Source: an uncultured Verrucomicrobiales bacterium (GTDB lineage Bacteria > Verrucomicrobiota > Verrucomicrobiia > Verrucomicrobiales > Akkermansiaceae). Taken from it: a stretch of 11,939 nt of DNA. Below are positions 5,833 to 11,939 of the stretch, piece by piece; position 1 is the first letter of the stretch; every line of letters starts with the position of its first letter. The stretch lies in NCBI GenBank assembly GCA_937885815.1, contig CALABM010000207.1, positions 1 to 11,939 on the forward strand, in the 5' to 3' direction. The notes below the pieces were generated by a model. It was not told the DNA's origin and ran no database searches. It saw only the letters and a list, made by a program, of their open reading frames with translations. The position numbers and the translations under genes are program-made.

Positions 5833-8505
5833 TCAGGAGAGGGCTGCAAGCATGGCTTCCAGCTGAGATTTCTTGGTTTCCCAGTCTTCGAGGCGTGCTC
5901 GTTCCTGGTCTACTACAGCTGCGGGTGCGCGATCTACGAAGGCGGCATTGCTGAGTTTAGCCGTGCTCTTGGAAATTTCTTTCGTAATCTTTTCGAGTTC
6001 TTTTGTGATGCGGGAACGCTCTGCGTCTACGTCCACCAATCCTTCGAGGGGAAGGAAGAGTTCACCGAAGGGGGTAAGAGCTGTTGGCGTGCCTTTTGGC
6101 GCTTCGTATGCTGCATCCGCCGTGGCTGTTTGTGCGCCGGCCAGCAGTGCGAGGCGAGCCATGAGGTCATCGGTAAGGGGGAGTGAGGGCTTCACCACGA
6201 AACGCACCTTCTTGTTTGTGGCGAGATTATACTCAGCCTTCAGGTTGCGTGCCCTGTTGGCTGTATCGTACAGGGCCGTGGAGAGCGCGCGGGCCTTGGA
6301 AATCTCTGTATCACTCAGGCCGCTCAGCAGACTGTCTGCGGAAGGCAGCGGCGTGCTCATGAGGGGCAGACCATTGTTCTTGTTGGCATAGCCAAGGCTT
6401 TGCCAGAGCTCTTCTGCGATGTGGGGCATGATGGGCGCCAGCAGAGCCAGATAATGGCGCAGCACTGTGTCAATGGTGTAAAGAGTGGCGTTCTTTACGG
6501 CGGCATCACCATCGCGGAGGTCGTTCTTTACGGCTTCCAGGAAGAGTGAGCAGTATTCATTCCAGAAGAAGGAATAAAGGGCCTGAGTGTAGGTGTTAAA
6601 CTCGTACTTGCTCAGGGCTTCAGCCACAGTGAGGTGCAGCTCCTTCAGTTTGGAGAGAATATCAATGTGAACAGGCGCGAAGCGGGGGGCGGGGTCGGTG
6701 CCGGCCTCACCCTGCATCATGCGGAAGCGAGCTGCATTGTACAGCTTGTTGGCAAAGTTCTTGCCTTCCTCAATCTGCTTCTCATCAAACTTGACGTCCG
6801 TACCCGTGGGGGCGATGCGCATGAGGCCGAAGCGCAGGCCGTCAGCGCCGTAGTGGGCGATGAGGTCGAGCGGATCCGGGCTGTTGCCAAGGCTCTTGCT
6901 CATCTTGCGGCCCTGTAGGTCACGCACGATGGAGGTGAAGAATACATTGCTGAAGGGCTTGCCGTCTGCAAAGCGGTAACCGGCCATAATCATGCGAGCT
7001 ACCCAGAAGAAGATGATATCCGGACCGGTAACGAGGTCACTAGTGGGGTAGAACTTGGCGCGGCACTCATCATCCATGGTGGCGAAGGGCCACAGCCAGC
7101 TGCTGAACCAGGTGTCCAGCGCGTCTTCGTCCTGTACCCAGTTCTCCGGGTCAGCAGGAGGCTCTACGCCCACGTAGATGTCACCGGCTGCGGCATCTGC
7201 CTCATCCAGCTTGGCTGCCTCCTGAAGCTCAGCTGCTTTATCCTTGCGGTACCACACGGGGATGCGGTGGCCCCACCAGAGCTGGCGGGAGATGCACCAG
7301 TCCTGAATGCCTTCCAGCCAGTGCGCGTAGGTCTTGGCCCAGTGGGCAGGGCGGAATACGATATCGCCATTGGCCACAGCATCAGCAGCTTCCTGTACGC
7401 AAGGGTATTTGAGGAACCACTGCATGCTCAGGCGCGGCTCGATGGGTACGTCCGAACGCTGGGAGATGCCCACATTGTTCTCATAGTCTTCCACTTTCTC
7501 CAGAAGGCCTTTGGCCTCGATGAGTACGATGGATTTTTCGCGTGCTTCAAAGCGATCCAGTCCGTGCAGCTCGGGGCAGTCCGGACAGTTGATGCGTCCA
7601 TCGGCGGTCAGCACATCAATAATCTCCAGATTATTCTTCATGCCTACCTCGAAGTCCGTGCGGTCATGTGCGGGCGTAATTTTGAGAGCACCTGTACCGA
7701 AGTCGATTTCCACGTGGTCATCAGCGATGATGGGAATCTCCGTCTCCACGAGGGGGCGGATAACGGTTTTGCCAATCAGGTGCCCGAAGCGGGGATCCTT
7801 GGGGTTAACTGCCACGGCGACGTCAGCCATGATGGTCTCCGGGCGGGTGGTGGAGACAAGCAGTTGCCCGCTGCCGTCTGCCAGTTTGTAACGGATGGTG
7901 TAAAGCTTGCTCTTAGAAGGTGTCATAATCACCTCTTCATCCGAGAGCGCGGTGCGCAGTACTGGATCCCAGTTCACCATGCGGCGACCACGGTAAATAA
8001 GGCCTTCTTTAAAGAGTTCCGTGAAAGCACGAGCGACTTCTGGTGCAAAAACGTCATCCATGGTGAAGCGCTCACGCTCCCAGTCACAGGAGCAGCCCAG
8101 CTTCTTGAGCTGTTTAATGATGATGCCACCGTGCTTTTCTTTCCAGTCCCACACCATGTTTACGAAGTCTTCGCGGCCAACATCGTAACGTGTACGGGGC
8201 GGGGTTTCTTTGGCAAGCTCTTTTTCTACACGGGCCTGGGTAGCAATGCCGGCGTGGTCTGTACCGGGCAGCCAGAGAACTTCCTTGCCCTCCTGGCGCG
8301 CGCGGCGTGCAAGAATATCCTGAATTGTGTTATTGAGAACATGACCCATGTGGAGTACGCCTGTTACGTTCGGCGGGGGGATGACAATGCTATACGCGGG
8401 CTTGTCAGAATGCGGGTTTGCGCGGAAGCAACCCTCTGACATCCAGAGATTCTGCCATTTTTCTTCTACAACGGTCGGTTCGTAAGCCTTGGGCAATTCA
8501 GTCAT
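5833..8505 (-). CDS. valS: Valyl-tRNA synthetase
   Basis: This class I aminoacyl-tRNA synthetase charges tRNA-Val and edits mischarged threonine. The 890 residues match the usual bacterial length. The HIGH-type motif is PPPNVTGVLHMGHVLN (HMGH at 52-55). DHAGIATQ follows, then the CP1 editing domain with the TTRPET segment near 218-223. After it come WCISRQLWWGHRIPVWY, the KMSKS loop (KMSKSLGNSPDP, Lys534), the anticodon-binding domain, and the C-terminal coiled-coil tRNA arm (LVDVDAERSRITKELEKITK onward) that is specific to ValRS. The start is ATG at 8505; a TTG three codons upstream (8514) is also in frame but lies inside the -10 region of the promoter. It begins a transcription unit that probably continues into the CxxC membrane protein and the small secreted protein, since gaps are 16 and 19 bases and no terminator is visible between them. 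Identification is certain. Confidence 0.98.
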   Translation of the reverse strand: MTELPKAYEPTVVEEKWQNLWMSEGCFRANPHSDKPAYSIVIPPPNVTGVLHMGHVLNNTIQDILARRARQEGKEVLWLPGTDHAGIATQARVEKELAKETPPRTRYDVGREDFVNMVWDWKEKHGGIIIKQLKKLGCSCDWERERFTMDDVFAPEVARAFTELFKEGLIYRGRRMVNWDPVLRTALSDEEVIMTPSKSKLYTIRYKLADGSGQLLVSTTRPETIMADVAVAVNPKDPRFGHLIGKTVIRPLVETEIPIIADDHVEIDFGTGALKITPAHDRTDFEVGMKNNLEIIDVLTADGRINCPDCPELHGLDRFEAREKSIVLIEAKGLLEKVEDYENNVGISQRSDVPIEPRLSMQWFLKYPCVQEAADAVANGDIVFRPAHWAKTYAHWLEGIQDWCISRQLWWGHRIPVWYRKDKAAELQEAAKLDEADAAAGDIYVGVEPPADPENWVQDEDALDTWFSSWLWPFATMDDECRAKFYPTSDLVTGPDIIFFWVARMIMAGYRFADGKPFSNVFFTSIVRDLQGRKMSKSLGNSPDPLDLIAHYGADGLRFGLMRIAPTGTDVKFDEKQIEEGKNFANKLYNAARFRMMQGEAGTDPAPRFAPVHIDILSKLKELHLTVAEALSKYEFNTYTQALYSFFWNEYCSLFLEAVKNDLRDGDAAVKNATLYTIDTVLRHYLALLAPIMPHIAEELWQSLGYANKNNGLPLMSTPLPSADSLLSGLSDTEISKARALSTALYDTANRARNLKAEYNLATNKKVRFVVKPSLPLTDDLMARLALLAGAQTATADAAYEAPKGTPTALTPFGELFLPLEGLVDVDAERSRITKELEKITKEISKSTAKLSNAAFVDRAPAAVVDQERARLEDWETKKSQLEAMLAALS

Positions 8506-8513
8506 GACGCTCA

Positions 8514-8542
8514 AGTATAGCTTATGACTCCCTGTTATGCAA
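8514..8542 (-). promoter_or_regulatory. valS promoter with almost no leader
   Basis: On the minus strand, TTGCAT (8542-8537) and TATACT (8519-8514) are exactly 17 bases apart. Each box matches five of six consensus positions or close to it. Only eight bases separate the -10 box from the ATG, so a normal start site six to eight bases downstream would give a mRNA with a leader of zero to two bases. Confidence 0.5.
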
Positions 8543-8570
8543 GGCTTTTTCTCTATTATGACAACAAGTA

Positions 8571-8596
8571 GGGAGAGAAACTTGCGTTTCTCTCCC
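8571..8596 (-). terminator. Hairpin terminator after the phosphate transporter gene
   Basis: A perfect 10-bp stem (GGGAGAGAAA with TTTCTCTCCC) encloses a six-base loop, starting 32 bases after the transporter stop codon. The bases after the stem on the minus strand (TACTTGTTGTC) are only moderately T-rich, so it lacks a classic U-tract. Its position between the transporter stop and the valS promoter fits a terminator or a 3'-end stabilising hairpin. Confidence 0.5.
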
Positions 8597-8628
8597 CGGT
8601 TGAAGTTAGGTGTGATATGCTGGAATTA

Positions 8629-10833
8629 TCAGCCTTCGTAGAGTTCCTTAATACGCTCGATGAGGGCGAACGCATGGCTTACCATGGCGCGGGTTTCATT
8701 CAGCAGCGTGAGGTAAAGGATGCCGTTACGCATATCGGTTTCATTTGCCGCACTATGCATGAGGTGGCGGGTGATGCAATCTGCGAAGTCATTGCTGAGC
8801 TGTTCCGTGGTGCCGAGCATGGCTTTAATGCCGGCGTAATTTCCGGCCTTCAGCATATCAATGAGGTTCGGATAGAAGCGGCCAATTTTCTCTGTGAGGG
8901 CCAGCAAATCATTTGCCTGCTCATGGGTGAGGCCGGCATGGAAGTTATCAATGTGATTGTAGCTGGCCTTCACCAGCGTGATGAGGCGTTCGCAGGTGGT
9001 GAGTGAAATCTCAGTGATGCGGAAGATTAGCTGGCCGCGGTCTGCAAGCTCTGCCGGGATAGTGGGCAGGGTAGGAAGTACCTCATTTTCCTTGAGTACC
9101 TCCAAGTCTCGCTTAATGGTGCGGGCCTTCTTGCGCAGGCGCTTGAGGTCATCTCTGTCCTCTTCCAGAAGCGCTTTTACCATGGCCTTGTAAATACCCA
9201 CCATGCGGCCCAGGCGACCGGCTGCAGAAGCGGCGAACTCGTGCACGGAGGCGTCTTTGTGTACATCGATGAGGCGGATTTCCTGCTTGTCCTCGCGAGT
9301 GAAGAAGGTGGACTTAATAAGCAGGGCTCCGGCGATAACCAGCATGGCAATCATGCCCCATGTGCCACCGTATGCCATTATCAACACCACCACGAGAGCG
9401 GCTAAGCATGCGGCCACACCGGTGAGCAGCCAACCGGCAATAACAGTCAGCACGCCTGTGATTCGGTACACGGCACTATCACGGCCCCATGCGCGATCGG
9501 CCAGTGAGGAGCCCATGGATACCATGAAGATGACGTAGGTGGTGGAGAGGGGCAGCTCCATTTCTGTACCCAAGGATATGAGCAGTGCTGCAATGGTCAG
9601 ATTCACGGAACCGCGAATCATATCATAGTTCGCTCCGGTTTCTTCTTCCGGGGTAAGCGGGGTGAAGCGGCGGCTGACAAAGCGAGCAACGGGGGCAGGG
9701 GTGATGCTGGTGATGAAGCGAGCTGTGTTAATAGCGGTGCGCACGATGATGCGGGCCGGCTGGCTGGAGCCGAAGCGTTCCTTGCCAGAGCTGGAGGATG
9801 AGAGCTTGAGCTCTGTTTCTGTCACCTTTCTGGCCTTCTTTGATAAGAACAGGGCGGCTACCATGATGAGGCCTGCGCCGATGAGGTATATCAAGCTGGC
9901 CGCGTCGCCATCACCGGCCAGAATCTCACCCATCTTCATCGTTGTGACGTTATCTGGTGTGATAGCGGGGTCAAACAGGGCGTCCTTCGCTGCCATGAAG
10001 ACACCGATGAAGTTAACCATGTCATTGCCGGCGAAGGCTAAGGCAAGAGAACCCGTGCCGGCCAGCACGGCGATGCGCAGCGTATTTACCTTGCATACGT
10101 ACTGCAGCAATGCCGAGATAAGCACCCAGAAGATGCCGGCACCGAGGACAATGTGAGGCGTATAGCCGGCGTTCACCAGCATCTCAATGTCATCTTTGAA
10201 TACACTACCTTTAAGACCTTTGAAGATAATGAAGTAGCTAATGGCTGTGAGCGCCAGAGCACACCAGACGGGGCCTATGGCCTTGTACATTTTGTGGTAA
10301 CGGAAGCTGAAGATAAGGCGAGCCAGCCACATGACGATGGAGCCCACCGTGAAGGCGATAGCTACCGAGGCGAAGATGGCCACAATCATTTTGAAGCACT
10401 TTTCTTCGTTGATGTAGTCCACGAGAGGGCATGTGAATAGCTGGCCGCTCGTGAATATGGCCATGCCGATGGCCGCACCAAGAAGGGAGAATACGAGTGA
10501 AACTGTAGTGGAAGTGGGCAGCCCCAGTGTGTTGAAGGTATCCAACAGGATGATATTACCTACCATGACGGCAAGGTACAGGAGCATGACTTCGTGGAAG
10601 GTGAACATCTCCGGCTGGATAACGCCATTACGCGCTACGCTCATCATGCCGCTGGAGAAGCAGGCTCCTAACAGTACGCCTACTGCCGCCACACACACGG
10701 CCTGATTGTACGTGCCCGCCCGGCAGCCGATGGATGAGTTCAGGAAGTTACATGCGTCGTTACTGACACCTACTATCAATCCGAAGACGGAGAGTAATGC
10801 CAACATGCCGAAGATAACGTAGTAGATTTCCAT
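8629..10833 (-). CDS. PiT-family inorganic phosphate transporter with C-terminal PhoU-like domain
   Basis: This 734-residue inner-membrane protein should import phosphate (or metal-phosphate) by cation symport. The two inverted PiT signatures are present: GVSNDACNFLNSSIG at 22-36 and LAFAGNDMVNFIGV near 264-277. Each is followed by a serine/threonine-rich re-entrant motif: LGLPTSTTVSLVFSLLGAAIG near 103-123 and ELPLSTTYVIFMVSMGSSLA near 426-445. A cytoplasmic loop at about 332-405 separates the halves. After the last membrane helix (ending near 506), residues about 530-734 form a helical PhoU-like region (KDASVHEFAASAAGRLGRMV onward). This long form is known from Bacteroidota and Akkermansia and is about 250 residues longer than E. 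coli PitA. The gene appears monocistronic: promoter upstream, hairpin downstream. The start is ATG 10833; no Shine-Dalgarno is visible and the leader seems very short. The family is certain; the transported ion form is not. Confidence 0.95.
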   Translation of the reverse strand: MEIYYVIFGMLALLSVFGLIVGVSNDACNFLNSSIGCRAGTYNQAVCVAAVGVLLGACFSSGMMSVARNGVIQPEMFTFHEVMLLYLAVMVGNIILLDTFNTLGLPTSTTVSLVFSLLGAAIGMAIFTSGQLFTCPLVDYINEEKCFKMIVAIFASVAIAFTVGSIVMWLARLIFSFRYHKMYKAIGPVWCALALTAISYFIIFKGLKGSVFKDDIEMLVNAGYTPHIVLGAGIFWVLISALLQYVCKVNTLRIAVLAGTGSLALAFAGNDMVNFIGVFMAAKDALFDPAITPDNVTTMKMGEILAGDGDAASLIYLIGAGLIMVAALFLSKKARKVTETELKLSSSSSGKERFGSSQPARIIVRTAINTARFITSITPAPVARFVSRRFTPLTPEEETGANYDMIRGSVNLTIAALLISLGTEMELPLSTTYVIFMVSMGSSLADRAWGRDSAVYRITGVLTVIAGWLLTGVAACLAALVVVLIMAYGGTWGMIAMLVIAGALLIKSTFFTREDKQEIRLIDVHKDASVHEFAASAAGRLGRMVGIYKAMVKALLEEDRDDLKRLRKKARTIKRDLEVLKENEVLPTLPTIPAELADRGQLIFRITEISLTTCERLITLVKASYNHIDNFHAGLTHEQANDLLALTEKIGRFYPNLIDMLKAGNYAGIKAMLGTTEQLSNDFADCITRHLMHSAANETDMRNGILYLTLLNETRAMVSHAFALIERIKELYEG

Positions 10834-10846
10834 GGTATACGAAGCT

Positions 10847-10875
10847 TTTTTATCATGTTAGTGCCGTATTGACAA
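10847..10875 (-). promoter_or_regulatory. Putative promoter of the phosphate transporter gene
   Basis: On the minus strand, TTGTCA (10875-10870) and TAAAAA (10852-10847) are 17 bases apart, with an A/T-rich stretch just upstream (10880-10900) that could act as an UP element. A start about seven bases below the -10 box would leave a leader of under 10 bases before the ATG at 10833. No convincing Pho-box repeat was seen. Confidence 0.35.
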
Positions 10876-10942
10876 GAAAAATGTGTTTTTTTGTTTTAAA
10901 AGTGAGCGCAAACCAAGAATTACGCGTTGTTTGCCCGTTATT

Positions 10943-10977
10943 AAAAAGCCGCCCCGGCAGTTGTTCTGTCGGGGCGG
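10943..10977 (-). terminator. Strong intrinsic terminator of the repeat-protein gene
   Basis: The minus strand reads CCGCCCCGACAG, a five-base loop AACAA, then CTGCCGGGGCGG, followed by CTTTTTAA. This is an 11-bp GC-rich stem with one A-C mismatch and a five-T tract, starting 25 bases after the stop codon at 11002. It is a classic Rho-independent terminator and separates this gene from the transporter promoter. Confidence 0.9.
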
Positions 10978-11001
10978 GGGGGATAAATCGAGGACGTTTT
11001 A

Positions 11002-11939
11002 TCAGCCGTGAAGCATCGTTTCCAGCTCGCTTCTCAGGTAGTTAATTTGCTCTATGATGAATTCTGAACCTTTCACGAAGTATATAACTCCGAGCGCAAT
11101 CAGCAGCAGGAGAATAAGCAACAGGAAGAGGTTTAAACAGCCTTTCTTCTTTTTGGGTGTGGGGCTGATGCATGGAATTGGTGTTTGAGGCTGAGCTAAA
11201 TTAGCGGTTCCTATAGGCAAATCATCCACTTTGATGACAGAGTCTGACGAGAGATCCGCCGGGCGCGGATTATAGACCGGCTGTATAATGGGAGTGGATA
11301 TACCAATATCTTCAATCGTTACTTTTACTCCCGGTTTGGGGGCTGATGCTTGGTTTTCATGTGAGGCCTTTTGGGGAGTAGGAACGGGGGCAATCCCAAA
11401 CTCTTCTACAGTGATTTTGGGGTATTCATAATCCGTTTTTTTAGGCTGAGGAATAGGGGAATCAGCTTGCCCTGGTGGAGGTGTTAAGGTGATGTCCTCA
11501 TCGTCTTCGGAAGTGGGAGGAGGCATCGGTATGATGGGCGGCATGTCCTCGTCTATAGGTATGTGCGTGAAGGAGAGTTCCTTCACGTCTATGTGTTGAT
11601 TTTGATGCAGCCCAGAAAGAGACGGTAGATTTTCTGTGCTGGAGCTAGTTGCAGATTTGTCCTCAATTCGATTCTCAATGGGAATTTCTGGAAGCTTATC
11701 GCCGATACCTGTTTCTGGCAAGTCCGCGTTGATGTTTTCAACGGGAATTTCAGGAAGTTTATCGCTGATAATTGTTTCCGGTAAGTCCTCGTTAAGGCTC
11801 TCAACGGGGATTTCAGGAAGCTTATCGCTGATAATTGTTTCCGGTAAGTCCTCGTTAAGGCTCTCAACGGGGATTTCAGGAAGCTTATCGCTGATAATTG
11901 TTTCCGGTAAGTCCTCGTTAAGGCTCTCAACGGGGATTT
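11002..11939 (-). CDS. Repeat-containing, proline-rich protein with C-terminal membrane anchor (5' end outside window)
   Basis: I do not recognise this protein. At least 311 residues are visible and the frame stays open past the right edge, so the true start is missing; the TTG at 11721 is internal to the repeats and is not a start. The visible N-terminal part is a tandem array of a 21-residue acidic unit, LPEIPVESLNEDLPETIISD plus K. A low-complexity Pro/Asp/Glu-rich stretch follows. It contains four looser copies of a short motif: IDVKELSF, ITVEEFGI, VTIEDIGI and IKVDDLPI. Then come TPKKKKG, a single strongly hydrophobic helix (about residues 267-288 of the visible part), and a 23-residue amphipathic tail (FVKGSEFIIEQINYLRSELE). 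By the positive-inside rule the KKKK places the long N-terminal part in the cytoplasm, like a tail-anchored protein. The part before the repeats is unseen and could hold a catalytic or binding domain. Confidence 0.8.
   Translation of the reverse strand, partial: IPVESLNEDLPETIISDKLPEIPVESLNEDLPETIISDKLPEIPVESLNEDLPETIISDKLPEIPVENINADLPETGIGDKLPEIPIENRIEDKSATSSSTENLPSLSGLHQNQHIDVKELSFTHIPIDEDMPPIIPMPPPTSEDDEDITLTPPPGQADSPIPQPKKTDYEYPKITVEEFGIAPVPTPQKASHENQASAPKPGVKVTIEDIGISTPIIQPVYNPRPADLSSDSVIKVDDLPIGTANLAQPQTPIPCISPTPKKKKGCLNLFLLLILLLLIALGVIYFVKGSEFIIEQINYLRSELETMLHG
11672..11939 (-). repeat. 63-bp in-frame tandem repeat array
   Basis: Units begin at 11672, 11735, 11798, 11861 and 11924; the last is cut by the window edge. 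The units 11798-11860 and 11861-11923 are identical base for base. The unit at 11735 differs from them at four positions, and the one at 11672 is clearly more diverged. The period (63) is a multiple of three, so every unit adds 21 residues without shifting frame. The array continues beyond the right edge by an unknown amount. Confidence 0.95.

Noticed and set aside
7267..8439. Long plus-strand open frame of 390 codons opposite valS
   Set aside because: It lies wholly antisense to a certain gene with every ValRS motif intact, and its translation shows no recognisable family.
11589..11930. A second minus-strand open frame of 113 codons through the tandem repeats (RALTRTYRKQ-type repeats)
   Set aside because: Because the repeat period is a multiple of three, any frame free of stops in one unit stays open in all. 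The frame used by the downstream acidic protein continues to a membrane helix and a terminator, so this one is a by-product.

Overview
The window holds nine protein-coding genes, all on the minus strand, packed with short intergenic gaps. None of the nine start codons is preceded by a recognisable Shine-Dalgarno sequence. That pattern, the moderate-to-high GC content judged by eye, and the long PiT phosphate transporter of the type common in Bacteroidota and Akkermansia suggest a Gram-negative bacterium of the Bacteroidota/Verrucomicrobiota type. An Akkermansia-like verrucomicrobium is my best guess, but this is inference from style and not a phylogenetic result.

Read in the direction of transcription (right to left), the layout has five blocks. 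(1) 11939-11002 is the 3' part of a gene for a proline-rich, acidic protein with 21-residue tandem repeats and a C-terminal membrane anchor. It ends in a strong intrinsic terminator (10977-10943). (2) 10833-8629 is a PiT-family phosphate transporter with a C-terminal PhoU-like helical region. It has its own promoter and is followed by a perfect 10-bp hairpin. (3) 8505-4637 is valS (valyl-tRNA synthetase), then a membrane protein with CxxC zinc-ribbon-like pairs, then a small secreted protein. The valS promoter lies so close to the start codon that the mRNA would be leaderless or nearly so. (4) 4454-1709 is a four-gene cluster: a MarR-type regulator, a PgeF/YfiH (laccase-domain) enzyme, 5-formyltetrahydrofolate cyclo-ligase, and a secreted SGNH-type hydrolase with a BamE/SmpA-like C-terminal region. 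(5) 1592-1 is a GspE/PilB-type secretion or pilus ATPase whose last residues run off the left edge.

Most of this is housekeeping: translation, folate salvage, phosphate uptake and secretion. The less ordinary items are the repeat protein at the right edge, which carries two classes of internal repeat; the PgeF protein with a changed active-site signature; the CxxC membrane protein; and the leader-poor, SD-less gene starts. No CRISPR array, insertion sequence, tRNA, rRNA or attachment site was seen. No stretch longer than 300 bases lacks a gene.
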